A stretch of DNA of 41,264 nucleotides from Winslowiella iniecta (GTDB lineage Bacteria > Pseudomonadota > Gammaproteobacteria > Enterobacterales > Enterobacteriaceae): NCBI RefSeq assembly GCF_001267535.1, contig NZ_JRXE01000004.1, positions 48,910 to 90,173 of the forward strand. Reading direction: 5' to 3'. The number at the start of each line of letters is the position of its first letter. The first letter of the stretch is position 1. The notes under the pieces are model-generated. The model did not search any database. It saw only the letters and a program-made list of their open reading frames with translations, and was not told where the DNA came from. Shown one piece after another: positions 1 through 7,929 of the stretch. A program made the position numbers and the translations under genes.

Positions 1-1
1 G

Positions 2-568
2 ACGTCATTCCTGACCGGTATCACCGAGCCAATCGAATTCTCCTTTATGTTCGTGGCGCCGATTCTGTATGTGATCCATGCGATTCTGGCTGGCCTGGCG
101 TTCCCAATCTGTATTCTGTTAGGCATGCGTGATGGCACCAGCTTCTCACACGGCCTGATCGACTTTATCGTACTGAGCGGTAACAGCAGCAAAATCTGGC
201 TGTTCCCGATTGTCGGTATCGTCTACGGTCTGGTTTACTACACCATTTTCCGTGTATTGATTGCCAAACTGGATCTGAAAACGCCAGGACGTGAAGAGGC
301 CACTACCGAGCAGAACTCCACTGCCGCCAATGAAATGGCCGCGAATCTGGTGACGGCTTTCGGTGGTAAAGACAACATCACTAACCTTGATGCCTGTATT
401 ACCCGTCTGCGCGTGAGCGTAGCCGATGTGGCGAAAGTGGATCAGGCTGGCCTGAAGAAACTGGGTGCTGCCGGTGTGGTGGTCGCAGGTTCTGGTGTGC
501 AGGCGATTTTCGGCACTAAATCTGACAACCTGAAGACGGAAATGGACGACTATATCCGTAGTCACTAA
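2..568 (+). CDS. ptsG: PTS glucose-specific EIICB component, 3' part
   Basis: This is the C-terminal part of the glucose PTS permease, which imports glucose with phosphorylation. The reading frame is already open at base 2, so the gene starts outside the window and only about 188 codons are seen. The visible part begins in the EIIC membrane domain with the ITEPIEF motif and several hydrophobic segments. A charged linker follows, and then the EIIB domain with the phosphocysteine motif DACITRLR, where the Cys takes the phosphate from EIIA-Glc. The order C-B without an attached IIA is that of E. coli PtsG. The gene ends just before a strong hairpin terminator. The sister permeases MalX and NagE are less likely given the close match to PtsG and the ptsG-hinT neighbourhood. 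Confidence 0.93.
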   Translation, partial: TSFLTGITEPIEFSFMFVAPILYVIHAILAGLAFPICILLGMRDGTSFSHGLIDFIVLSGNSSKIWLFPIVGIVYGLVYYTIFRVLIAKLDLKTPGREEATTEQNSTAANEMAANLVTAFGGKDNITNLDACITRLRVSVADVAKVDQAGLKKLGAAGVVVAGSGVQAIFGTKSDNLKTEMDDYIRSH

Positions 569-584
569 ACCAGATTTCGGGCGT

Positions 585-613
585 AAAAAAGGGAGCGAAA
601 GCTCCCTTTTTTT
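585..613. terminator. Bidirectional rho-independent terminator between ptsG and rhiN-like gene
   Basis: A perfect 6-bp stem (GGGAGC at 591-596, GCTCCC at 601-606) closes a GAAA tetraloop. It is flanked by an A-run at 585-590 and a T-run at 607-613, so it can stop transcription from both converging genes. Confidence 0.9.
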
Positions 614-624
614 ATGGTTAATCG

Positions 625-1764
625 TTACAAATAAACGCGCAAGTATTCGGTTAAGCACAGCAGCGCCATTGCCTGACCATAAGGCATGGAGGTGAGCGGG
701 ATTTGACGATAATAATCCAGATCCTGCCCCATTGCGGTGCCAAACGACACCTGCGTCAGTTCGCCGTCAGCATTGATATGGCGAATCACTCCCTGCAACG
801 CGTTCTCCGCCATCGGCAGATAATCACGCGAGATATAGCGCTTACGCACCGCTTTCAGAATGCCATAGGCAAAACCGGCGGTGGCCGAGGCTTCCAGATA
901 GCTGTCGCGATCGTCGATCAGCGTATGCCATAGCCCGCTTTCATGCTGATGCTGCTGTAGCGCGGCAATTTGTGTCTCCAGCACTTGCAGCAGGAAGCGG
1001 CGGGTGGCATGGTTTTCCGGCCACTCCATCAGTTCGATAAACTCCGGAATCACGATAGTCAGCCAACTGTTGCCACGCGCCCAGCGGGCGTTGGCGAAGT
1101 TGTGCTGGCCGTCAAACGTCCAGCCGTGGAACCACAGACCGGTCTGACGATCCATCAGATACTGCACATGCAGCAGGAACTGATAGCTGGCTTCCTCAAT
1201 ATAGTCCTGACGATTCAGCAGTTTGCCAATTTTTGCCAGTGGCAGCACGCTCATCATCAGCGTGTCGTCCCACAGCTGCTGGTGGTTTTCGTTGTTATAA
1301 ACAATATGTTGCAGACCGTCAGACTGGGTGCGCGGCATTTCGTACATCACCCATTCTGCCCAGCGCTCCAGCACCGGCAGTAAGGCCGGGTTGCCGGTCT
1401 CTTCATAGCGATACGCCAGCGTCAGGAACGGACAGACAGTGTTAACGTTTTTGGTTGGCGTGCCTTCGGCCAGACGCGCGGTGAACCAGTCGTCGATAAT
1501 TGCCAGCGTCTTCTGGTCACCGGTCTGCTGGTAGTAGTGATACATGCCATACAGGCCAATACCGTGCGTCCACTCCCAGCCCGCCCAGCCTTTAGTGTCG
1601 ATAACACGGCCATCATCCAGCCGCAGTAAAAACTCACCGCTTTCATCGGTGATATTCACCAGGTTGTCTGTCAGCCGGGCGATCAACTGAGTCAGCTCTT
1701 CACGTGGCAGCAGAAATTCGGGCTGGCGAAGTAACGCGCTCTGTTTTACAGGGAATACCGTCAT
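625..1764 (-). CDS. rhiN: GH105 unsaturated rhamnogalacturonyl hydrolase (RhiN/YteR-like)
   Basis: The predicted 379-residue cytoplasmic enzyme belongs to glycoside hydrolase family 105 (GH88-like). Family members remove the unsaturated uronic acid from disaccharides that lyases release from rhamnogalacturonan I. Family-like features are an aromatic-rich alpha/alpha barrel, WEWTHGIGLYG near residues 63-73, WDDTLMM near 165-171 with candidate catalytic Asp166/167, and WARGNSW in the middle. There is no signal peptide. It starts 9 bases after the stop of the transporter gene, so the two are one operon, as in the rhiTN pair of Dickeya that I recall. The ATG at 1764 has an AGGAT ribosome site. 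The family is clear; the exact substrate is inferred from the neighbour. Confidence 0.8.
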   Translation of the reverse strand: MTVFPVKQSALLRQPEFLLPREELTQLIARLTDNLVNITDESGEFLLRLDDGRVIDTKGWAGWEWTHGIGLYGMYHYYQQTGDQKTLAIIDDWFTARLAEGTPTKNVNTVCPFLTLAYRYEETGNPALLPVLERWAEWVMYEMPRTQSDGLQHIVYNNENHQQLWDDTLMMSVLPLAKIGKLLNRQDYIEEASYQFLLHVQYLMDRQTGLWFHGWTFDGQHNFANARWARGNSWLTIVIPEFIELMEWPENHATRRFLLQVLETQIAALQQHQHESGLWHTLIDDRDSYLEASATAGFAYGILKAVRKRYISRDYLPMAENALQGVIRHINADGELTQVSFGTAMGQDLDYYRQIPLTSMPYGQAMALLCLTEYLRVYL

Positions 1765-1773
1765 CTTTCGATC

Positions 1774-3366
1774 CTATCTTTTCAACGTGTGAGTGAGGGG
1801 CACTGCGCCAGTCTCTGCGCTCGGCAGCGCGGGGGCAGGTGCTTTATTGCGATTGAGGAAACCAATATTGTTGTTACCCCACAGATTCTCGTAAGGCATA
1901 CCGGCCAGTACTTCCACCGTGGCACGCGCCTGAGGCGTGATGCGATCCGGCACGGCATGACCCGCTTCGCGCATTTTCAGCGTCTCTTCGCGCAGGATGC
2001 TGTGGGTTTGCAGATTCAGTTTGAAGCGCAGTGAGATAAAGAAGCCAATCGCCAATACGCAGACCGTTCCGACGCTAAGAATCAGCAGAATGGTATGGGT
2101 CACCGCTTCGCTCTGGCTGGGCTGGCCGGAGACAAAACCGGAGAGCTGCAACAGAATGCCGACAAACATCACCGCACCGGCCTGCGAGGCTTTGCGCGTC
2201 AGAGTCATAATGCCAGCGAAGATGCCTTCACGGCGCTGACCGGTAATCACTTCATCGACATCGGCGATATAGGTATAGATATTCCACGGCACATAGTTGA
2301 TACCGCCACGACCCAATCCGGCAACCGCAGAAATCACCAGCAGCAGCGACAGGTTGTCGTTCATTCCGGCATACCATAATCCAGCATAAGAGAGCGCGGC
2401 ACAGCCAAACAGAATCACCACCAGGCGGTAGGAGGGGGCTGGCCCAAGGCGGATACACAGCGGGATCATGCCCATTACCGCGACAAATTGCAGGATCGCC
2501 ATGGTGCCCATCAGGTTGGACGCGATCTGCGCGCTTTGCATCAGCACAAACACCACATACCAGGTAAACACCGCATTAAATACGTCCTGCGCGATATAGC
2601 CGCCAAGGTACATACCCAGGTGCTGACGGAAGATGCGGATGCGGAAAGTGGACGCCAGTTCGACATATAGCCGTTTCAGGCTCTGCATCAGGGTCAGCTG
2701 ACTCTTCTCTTCTTCCGCGCGGCGCGATTCAGCAGAGAAATCTTCCGGCGCACGTTCCCAGGTAAAGAACCACACCAGCGTCAGTACCACAGCACAAATC
2801 ACGGAGAACACCAGGCTGGAGTAGAAGAATGAGATCGCGTTGTCCTTACCGAAAATGCCTAACAGCACGCCCGGCAGGAAAGCTGCAAGAATCGCCGACA
2901 GCTGCGCCAGCGCGATGCGCGCGCCGGAGAATTTGGTTTTCTTTTTAAAGTCATCGGTCATCTCTGGTACCAGCGTTTCATACGGCACCAGGATCATGGT
3001 GTAAACGATGTCGAACAGCAGGTAGGTCAGCAGATAATAGAGATAACTCATATCGCCAACCCACATCAGGCTGTAGCTGAACACGCAAGGAATGCCGAGC
3101 AGGATAAAGAACTTACGGCGACCGAAGCGTTTTCCCAGTCGGGTGGAGCCGAAGTTATCGGTTAAGAAGCCCATCAGCGGGCTGATCACCGCATCCAGTA
3201 CGCGCGCCGCCGCGAAAATAAACGTGGCTTCAATCGGCGTCAGGCCACAGAAAGTGGTGTAGAAATAGAGTAGCCAGGCGGCCGTCAGCGCAGTGGTGCC
3301 TGCACCGAGGAAGTCACCGGAGCCATAAGCGAGGTAATGAGCTAATCCAATCTTACGAGAGGGCAT
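1774..3366 (-). CDS. rhiT: GPH-family sugar transporter, rhamnogalacturonide permease-like
   Basis: This is a predicted 12-helix inner-membrane symporter of the glycoside-pentoside-hexuronide (GPH) family, 530 residues. The start begins LAHYLAYGSGDF, the conserved amino end of this family, and the motif SPLMGFLTDNFGSTRLGKRFGRR (read in parts) marks the loop between helices 2 and 3. The frame is open further upstream, but the ATG at 3366 is preferred because AGGGAGT lies just before it and the extra amino end is unlike the family. It is followed after 9 bases by the GH105 hydrolase, which suggests uptake of unsaturated rhamnogalacturonan oligomers. A KdgR-like operator and CRP-like site lie upstream. 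The family is sure; the substrate is inferred. Confidence 0.8.
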   Translation of the reverse strand: MPSRKIGLAHYLAYGSGDFLGAGTTALTAAWLLYFYTTFCGLTPIEATFIFAAARVLDAVISPLMGFLTDNFGSTRLGKRFGRRKFFILLGIPCVFSYSLMWVGDMSYLYYLLTYLLFDIVYTMILVPYETLVPEMTDDFKKKTKFSGARIALAQLSAILAAFLPGVLLGIFGKDNAISFFYSSLVFSVICAVVLTLVWFFTWERAPEDFSAESRRAEEEKSQLTLMQSLKRLYVELASTFRIRIFRQHLGMYLGGYIAQDVFNAVFTWYVVFVLMQSAQIASNLMGTMAILQFVAVMGMIPLCIRLGPAPSYRLVVILFGCAALSYAGLWYAGMNDNLSLLLVISAVAGLGRGGINYVPWNIYTYIADVDEVITGQRREGIFAGIMTLTRKASQAGAVMFVGILLQLSGFVSGQPSQSEAVTHTILLILSVGTVCVLAIGFFISLRFKLNLQTHSILREETLKMREAGHAVPDRITPQARATVEVLAGMPYENLWGNNNIGFLNRNKAPAPALPSAETGAVPLTHTLKR

Positions 3367-3534
3367 ATGTGTGACTCCCTGGTCATCGCCTAAGTGAAAA
3401 AACACGGAAACCGAACAACTCATACGGCCTGGCTTGAAAGTAGAGCGAGAGCGGTGGCTAAACCTTCGCAATTCTGCAATCCTGGTGATAAAAGTGGCAA
3501 AAACACAAAGAGCAGGCTGACCGGAGTCTAAATT

Positions 3535-3553
3535 TATAAAACGCCGTTTTATT
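3535..3553. promoter_or_regulatory. KdgR-like operator upstream of rhiT
   Basis: The core is a perfect inverted repeat, ATAAAAC (3536-3542) and GTTTTAT (3546-3552), separated by GCC. It matches the KdgR box of pectin-degrading enterobacteria, as I recall it, at 17 of 19 positions. It overlaps a possible -10 hexamer for rhiT (TATAAA, minus strand, 3533-3538), which suits repression by KdgR released by pectin breakdown products. Confidence 0.55.
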
Positions 3554-3577
3554 TTTATTTAAAGACGAGTGCAAATT

Positions 3578-3593
3578 TGCGAGCTGTCGCACA
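3578..3593. promoter_or_regulatory. CRP-like binding site upstream of rhiT
   Basis: TGCGA-N6-GCACA differs from TGTGA-N6-TCACA at one base in each half and is flanked by A/T-rich sequence as CRP sites are. Its centre lies about 60 bases upstream of the start point expected from the -10 at 3533-3538, a typical class I activation distance. Both points are inference. Confidence 0.45.
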
Positions 3594-3671
3594 AAAAAAG
3601 TGGCGGTGGGGCGGAGTGGGTGGGAAATGATGTAAAGCCGTGCAATTGACGAAAGAAAAGTGACTTGAAGG

Positions 3672-3701
3672 TTGAAAGAAAACGAATTTCTCGCTCATAC
3701 T
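3672..3701 (+). promoter_or_regulatory. Predicted sigma-70 promoter for hinT
   Basis: TTGAAA (3672-3677) and CATACT (3696-3701) are separated by 18 bases, about 35 bases before the hinT start codon. It would serve hinT and probably ycfL-lpoB-thiK behind it. Confidence 0.4.
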
Positions 3702-3735
3702 GCGTTAACTTATCTCTCTGCTAAGGATCTGCACT

Positions 3736-4086
3736 ATGGCTGAAGAAACTATTTTTAGTAAAATTATTCGCCGTGAAATTCCGGCTGATATTGTTTATCA
3801 GGATGAGCTGGTCACTGCCTTCCGCGATATCGCGCCACAGGCTCCGACTCACCTACTGATTATCCCCAATGTGCTGATTGCCACCGCCAATGACGCCAGC
3901 GAAGCCCATGAGCAGGCGCTGGGGCGCATGATCACCGTGGCAGGCAAAATCGCCAAAGAAGAGGGGATTGCGGAAGATGGCTACCGTCTGATTATTAACT
4001 GTAACCGGCATGGTGGTCAGGAGGTGTATCATATCCATATGCACCTGGTAGGCGGTCGCCCTCTTGGGCCGATGCTTTCACATTGA
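3736..4086 (+). CDS. hinT: HIT-family purine nucleoside phosphoramidase
   Basis: This is a cytoplasmic HIT-superfamily enzyme that hydrolyses adenosine 5'-monophosphoramidates and acyl-adenylates such as lysyl-AMP. It has 116 residues, close to the usual 119. The histidine triad HIHMH lies at residues 99-103, followed by GGRPLGPM, the typical carboxyl end. The amino end contains the CIFSKI-like segment as TIFSKI. The ATG follows AAGGA at good spacing. It leads the ycfL-lpoB-thiK-nagZ series, as in E. coli. Confidence 0.96.
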   Translation: MAEETIFSKIIRREIPADIVYQDELVTAFRDIAPQAPTHLLIIPNVLIATANDASEAHEQALGRMITVAGKIAKEEGIAEDGYRLIINCNRHGGQEVYHIHMHLVGGRPLGPMLSH

Positions 4087-4106
4087 TTACTCAGCGGAAC
4101 ACCACT

Positions 4107-4475
4107 ATGCGGCCTCTGCTTGTCGGTTTACCCCTGTTGCTGGCCCTGAGCGGTTGCAGCAGTGACCAGCCCATGATCAACACTTCGCAGTCACTGGTGA
4201 TGGAGTCTGCGGTGTTGTCGGCAGGAATTATCACTGATGAACCTGATATCAGTGAACGTGATGGTCAACAACGTGCCGCCACCGTGCTGTTTAATCAGCA
4301 GGAAAAGCCGGTAACGGTTAACTATCGTTTTTACTGGTATGACGATAAAGGACTGGAAATCCGGCCTTTTGAGCGCCCGCGCACGGTAGTGGTGCCCGCC
4401 CACGCTAAAGTCGAAATCGCCTCGCAGCTGGGCAATCTGACCGCCAGCAAAGTGCGACTTTATCTCTATCTCTAA
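4107..4475 (+). CDS. ycfL: YcfL family lipoprotein (DUF1425)
   Basis: This is a predicted small outer-membrane lipoprotein of unknown function, 122 residues from the ATG at 4107. The signal peptide ends with the lipobox LSGC, so Cys17 would be lipidated. The residue after the Cys is Ser, which suits transport to the outer membrane. The mature part is a small beta-rich domain containing YRFYWYDDKGLEI and ending RLYLYL. A TTG at 4083 would add eight residues and overlap hinT, but the ATG gives a proper signal peptide. It lies between hinT and lpoB, as in E. coli, where its role is not settled. Confidence 0.88.
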   Translation: MRPLLVGLPLLLALSGCSSDQPMINTSQSLVMESAVLSAGIITDEPDISERDGQQRAATVLFNQQEKPVTVNYRFYWYDDKGLEIRPFERPRTVVVPAHAKVEIASQLGNLTASKVRLYLYL

Positions 4476-4485
4476 GGGGAAAATT

Positions 4486-5085
4486 GTGACCAGCAGTATG
4501 TATAAACTTTCCGGCGTGATGTTACTGGCGTTAATCCTCAGCGGTTGTATCACCGGTGAGCAATCGCAACAGCAACCTGCACCGGTTGAGCCGGTACAGC
4601 CGACGCAACCGGTTGAACAGCCGCCAGCAGTGCCTGAGCCGGGTGAAACCGTGCAGCCGCCGCCGAAAATTGTCACCATTAACTGGGATGCCAGCGTTCA
4701 GCCATTAGTGGCGAAAATGTTGCAGGCCGACGGCGTGACGCCGGGCAGCGTGCTGTTAGTCGACCGCATTAAAAACAGCACCAACGGTAATCTGCAGACG
4801 GCCAAAGCGACCGCCGCACTGCAAAACTCGCTGGCTAATAATGGCAAGTTTACGCTGGTAACAACGCAGCAGCTGAATACCGCAAAACAGACGCTGGGTC
4901 TGTCGGCGGAAGACAGTCTGACGTCGCGCAGTAAGGCGATTGGCCTGGCACGTTATGTTGGCGCGCAATATGTGCTCTACAGCAACGCGCAGGGTGATGT
5001 GAAATCTCCTGAACTGCAAATGCAGCTGATGCTGGTGCAGACCGGTGAAATTATCTGGTCGGGTAACGGTGACGTACAGCATTGA
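4486..5085 (+). CDS. lpoB: Penicillin-binding protein activator LpoB
   Basis: This is an outer-membrane lipoprotein that reaches through the peptidoglycan to activate the synthase PBP1b. The signal peptide ends in LSGC, so Cys21 is the lipidated residue. A Pro/Gln/Glu-rich disordered stretch follows (about residues 25-62), which serves as the spacer across the periplasm. The folded domain then starts near INWDA and includes GSVLLVDRIKNSTNG, SLANNGKFTLV and LMLVQTGEIIWSG, all close to E. coli LpoB. Length is 199 residues against about 213. The start is a GTG with AAGGGGA before it; an ATG four codons later is an alternative. The 3' end overlaps thiK. Confidence 0.95.
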   Translation: MTSSMYKLSGVMLLALILSGCITGEQSQQQPAPVEPVQPTQPVEQPPAVPEPGETVQPPPKIVTINWDASVQPLVAKMLQADGVTPGSVLLVDRIKNSTNGNLQTAKATAALQNSLANNGKFTLVTTQQLNTAKQTLGLSAEDSLTSRSKAIGLARYVGAQYVLYSNAQGDVKSPELQMQLMLVQTGEIIWSGNGDVQH

Positions 5086-5896
5086 TGCGGCGCTGCAACG
5101 GCTAATCGATCAGCAGTTTCCGGCGGCTCAGGCCGCCGGTTGCTTTTCACCGCTGGCCGGGCTGACCGGTTTAACCGGCGTAGTGACCGTCAACCAGCAA
5201 CGGATACTGGCGCGACGTGAAGCGCCGCAGCCCATTCCGTTTGTCAGCCGTCGCCGCGAATATCAGCTACTCAAACGCCTGGCCGCCAGTGGCCTGGTGC
5301 CGCAGGTGTATGGCCGCAATCAGCACTGGTTACTGCTGGAGTGGTTGCCGGGTGAGGTGCTGGATGAAACGCAGTTTGCCGCGCGGCTTGATGAGCTGGC
5401 AGCGTTGATCGGTCGGCTGCATCATCAGCCGCTGAGTGGTTTTCGCCTGGCGCTGCTGCCACTGCTGGAAACTTACTGGCAGCAGTGCCGGCAGCGTACC
5501 GCTCACTGGTTACGCGCGTTACGGCGTTTACAACGCCAGGGAGAACCCCGGCCACTGCGTATTGCGCCGCTGCATATGGATATCCATGCCGGTAATCTGT
5601 TGGCGTGTGAAACGCGCCTGCGCCTGATTGACTGGGAGTATGCCGGTGACGGCGATATCGCCTTAGAGCTGGCGGCGATCACCGCAGCCAATCCGTTAAC
5701 CGCAGCCCAGTGCGAGCGGCTGGTGACACAGTATGCCGTCGATAATCAGATTGATACTGACGCACTGCGGGTGCAGATGCAGCGCTGGCAGCCGTGGCTG
5801 CAATTGCTGATGGCCAGCTGGTATCAGTTGCGCGCCGAGCAGAGCGGCGATCAACCGTTTTATCAGGCTGCCGCAGACGCCTGGCGTGCGGTTTAA
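5045..5896 (+). CDS. thiK: Thiamine kinase ThiK
   Basis: This cytoplasmic kinase phosphorylates thiamine to thiamine monophosphate for salvage. It has the aminoglycoside-phosphotransferase-like fold. The catalytic loop LHMDIHAGNLL lies near residue 176, and the Mg-binding segment LIDWEYAGDGDIALELA follows, close to E. coli ThiK. No ATG starts the frame. GTG at 5045 and GTG at 5069 both lie inside the end of lpoB and neither has a strong ribosome site; the longer form is listed, and the shorter one would lose eight residues. The overlap suggests translational coupling to lpoB. The codons are GC-rich like the rest of the backbone. Confidence 0.9.
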   Translation: MKLSGRVTVTYSIDAALQRLIDQQFPAAQAAGCFSPLAGLTGLTGVVTVNQQRILARREAPQPIPFVSRRREYQLLKRLAASGLVPQVYGRNQHWLLLEWLPGEVLDETQFAARLDELAALIGRLHHQPLSGFRLALLPLLETYWQQCRQRTAHWLRALRRLQRQGEPRPLRIAPLHMDIHAGNLLACETRLRLIDWEYAGDGDIALELAAITAANPLTAAQCERLVTQYAVDNQIDTDALRVQMQRWQPWLQLLMASWYQLRAEQSGDQPFYQAAADAWRAV

Positions 5897-5980
5897 CCAC
5901 AGTTTTTCCCTTTCTCCCTCCTGCAAATCGTTTAACAATCGCCTATCATAATCGCCTGCTTTTATACAGGAATCACAATC

Positions 5981-7033
5981 ATGATGGAGTCGACCACGCC
6001 TGGCCCGGTAATGCTGGATGTGCTGGGTTATGAACTGGATGCGGAAGAGCGCGAAATATTACAGCATCCGCTGGTGGGCGGTTTAATTCTGTTTACCCGC
6101 AACTACCACGATCCGCAGCAACTACGTGAACTGGTACGCCAGATCCGGGCTGCTTCGCGCAATCGTCTGGTGATCGCGGTCGATCAGGAAGGCGGGCGCG
6201 TGCAGCGCTTCCGCGAAGGCTTTACCACCTTACCCGCCATGCAGGCCTTTGCCGCGTTACACGATAGCGCAACGGCCGGTGAGCTGGCGCAGCAGGCAGG
6301 CTGGCTGATGGCGTCAGAAATGATTGCCATGGATATCGATATCAGTTTTGCGCCGGTACTGGATATTGGTCATATCAGCGCGGCCATCGGTGAGCGCTCA
6401 TTCCATGAAGATCCGGCGATTGCGCTGGCGGTGGCGCGTCGTTTTATTGACGGGATGCACGAAGCGGGGATGAAGACCACCGGTAAGCATTTCCCCGGCC
6501 ACGGTGCGGTCAGCGCCGATTCGCATAAAGAGACGCCGCGTGACGGGCGTGACGAAGCCGAGATCCGTCAGCATGATATGCAGATTTTCCGGCAACTGAT
6601 TAATGAGCAGGCGCTGGATGCCATTATGCCGGCGCACGTGATCTACACTGAAGTCGATGCGCGTCCGGCCAGCGGTTCGCCGCACTGGCTGAAAACCGTG
6701 CTGCGTGGTGAGCTGGGCTTTGATGGCGTGATCTTCTCTGACGATTTGTCGATGGAAGGCGCAGCCATTATGGGCAGCTACGCCGAGCGCGGTCAGGCTT
6801 CGCTGGATGCCGGTTGCGATATGATTCTGGTCTGCAATAATCGCGCTGGTGCGGTGAGCGTGCTGGATAATCTGGCACCCACCCAGGCTGAACGCGTCAG
6901 CCAGCTGTATCATCGCGGCACCTTTACCCGTCAGGAACTGCTGGCCTCATCACGCTGGAAAACGGCGAATCATCAGTTGAGTCAGCTACATGAGCAGTGG
7001 CTGGCGCATAAGGCGGCGCTGGGCCAGCGCTAG
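5981..7033 (+). CDS. nagZ: Beta-N-acetylhexosaminidase NagZ
   Basis: This GH3 enzyme of the cytoplasm removes GlcNAc from anhydromuropeptides during peptidoglycan recycling. Its products also feed AmpR/AmpC signalling where that system exists. Length is 350 residues against 341 in E. coli; the extra residues are at the amino end. The catalytic His loop KHFPGHG lies at residues 169-175, and the nucleophile is the first Asp of FSDDLSMEG (residue 254). [17 protein letters not shown] is also typical. ATG-ATG at 5981/5984 follows AGGA, so either could be the start. NagK, which acts on GlcNAc released in this pathway, is encoded further along the window. Confidence 0.96.
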   Translation: MMESTTPGPVMLDVLGYELDAEEREILQHPLVGGLILFTRNYHDPQQLRELVRQIRAASRNRLVIAVDQEGGRVQRFREGFTTLPAMQAFAALHDSATAGELAQQAGWLMASEMIAMDIDISFAPVLDIGHISAAIGERSFHEDPAIALAVARRFIDGMHEAGMKTTGKHFPGHGAVSADSHKETPRDGRDEAEIRQHDMQIFRQLINEQALDAIMPAHVIYTEVDARPASGSPHWLKTVLRGELGFDGVIFSDDLSMEGAAIMGSYAERGQASLDAGCDMILVCNNRAGAVSVLDNLAPTQAERVSQLYHRGTFTRQELLASSRWKTANHQLSQLHEQWLAHKAALGQR

Positions 7034-7042
7034 CACCGGCAA

Positions 7043-7080
7043 AACCTGTCAGCGATCAATATCGTGAGCGCTGGCAGGTT
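7043..7080 (+). terminator. Hairpin after nagZ
   Basis: A 12-base inverted repeat with one G-T pair (7043-7054 and 7069-7080) lies 10 bases after the nagZ stop. There is no clear T-run behind it, so it may stabilise the mRNA end or stop transcription only weakly. Confidence 0.4.
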
Positions 7081-7164
7081 ATACTATCAGAGTGGGTTTG
7101 CGTGTCGGCAGCTTAGGGTGTCGGGCAACCTGTCCGGCAGTAACAATCAGCGGCGAGGATTACG

Positions 7165-7707
7165 ATGATCATCTATCTGCACGGTTTTGATTCAAACAGT
7201 CCGGGTAATCATGAAAAAGTGCTGCAACTGCAATTTATCGACCCTGATGTACGTTTACTGAGCTACAGTACTCTGCATCCGAAACATGATATGCAGCATT
7301 TGTTAAAAGAGACCGATAAGATGCTGCGGTTAAATGTCGATGAGCGGCCGCTGATTTGCGGTGTCGGTCTGGGGGGGTACTGGGCGGAGCGAATCGGCTT
7401 TCTCTGTGATATTCGCCAGGTGATCTTTAATCCCAATCTGTTTCCCGGCGAGAACATGACGGGCAAAATCGACCGCCCGGAAGAGTACCTGGATATCGCC
7501 ACCAAATGCGTCAGCAACTTCCGCGAGAAGAACCGCGATCGCTGCCTGTCAGTGCTGTCACGCCATGACGAAGTGCTTGATAGTCAACGCAGTGCACAGA
7601 CGTTGCAGAGCTTTTATGAGATTGTCTGGGACGAGGCGCAAAGCCATAAGTTCAAGAATATTTCCCCGCATTTACAACGTGTTAAAGCGTTTAAAACCCT
7701 CGGGTAA
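7165..7707 (+). CDS. ycfP: YcfP, UPF0227 alpha/beta-hydrolase-like protein
   Basis: This 180-residue cytoplasmic protein has the same length as E. coli YcfP and an alpha/beta-hydrolase type sequence beginning [14 protein letters not shown]. At the place where the nucleophile elbow would read GxSxGG it reads GVGLGG (residues 66-71). The usual catalytic Ser is therefore replaced by Gly68, and classic serine-hydrolase activity is not expected. The family is also like this in E. coli as I recall, so this is not damage. SRHDEVLD near residue 132 resembles the region of the acid residue. The ATG follows GAGG. It lies between nagZ and ndh as in E. coli; its role is unknown to me. Confidence 0.9.
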   Translation: MIIYLHGFDSNSPGNHEKVLQLQFIDPDVRLLSYSTLHPKHDMQHLLKETDKMLRLNVDERPLICGVGLGGYWAERIGFLCDIRQVIFNPNLFPGENMTGKIDRPEEYLDIATKCVSNFREKNRDRCLSVLSRHDEVLDSQRSAQTLQSFYEIVWDEAQSHKFKNISPHLQRVKAFKTLG

Positions 7708-7718
7708 CGCCGTGGTTC

Positions 7719-7739
7719 TGGCCGACTGCGGGTCGGCCA
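7719..7739 (+). terminator. Hairpin after ycfP
   Basis: A perfect 8-bp stem (TGGCCGAC at 7719-7726, GTCGGCCA at 7732-7739) with a 5-base loop follows the ycfP stop. Only a broken T-rich stretch comes after it, so termination is possible but not certain. Confidence 0.45.
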
Positions 7740-7782
7740 TAATAAGTTTTATGCGTAATAATCCGAGTTTAATCAATAAAAA

Positions 7783-7796
7783 TTGACCTTAATCAA
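7783..7796. promoter_or_regulatory. FNR-like binding site upstream of ndh
   Basis: TTGAC-N4-ATCAA matches TTGAT-N4-ATCAA at nine of ten positions. The centre (7789.5) lies about 50 bases before the start point expected from the -10 at 7827-7832. This is the arrangement known for FNR repression of ndh in E. coli. Confidence 0.7.
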
Positions 7797-7823
7797 TTTT
7801 GGTATGACCAAGTTACCCGCCCA

Positions 7824-7832
7824 TGTTATCCT
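7824..7832 (+). promoter_or_regulatory. Extended -10 promoter element of ndh
   Basis: TGTTATCCT carries an extended -10 TG and the hexamer TATCCT. The surrounding GGTATGACCAA and CATGTTAT strings resemble the E. coli ndh promoter as I recall it. The -35 is weak. A long leader of almost 100 bases follows before the TTG start. Confidence 0.5.
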
Positions 7833-7929
7833 GCCTTCAGATAGCGATTTAAGTTCGCCAACCCTATGTTAATTAAGGATATTATTTAACCTTTAATTAA
7901 CGATTGGTTCACATTTTGAGGGAGGTCGT

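Larger units (their letters stand above)
3367..3735. other. Divergent intergenic region rhiT / hinT
   Basis: This 369-base, rather AT-rich gap separates divergent genes. It holds a KdgR-like box, a CRP-like site, a possible -10 for rhiT (TATAAA on the minus strand, 3533-3538) and a hinT promoter. No further gene is supported; the upstream extension of the transporter frame into it is unlikely to be translated. Confidence 0.7.
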
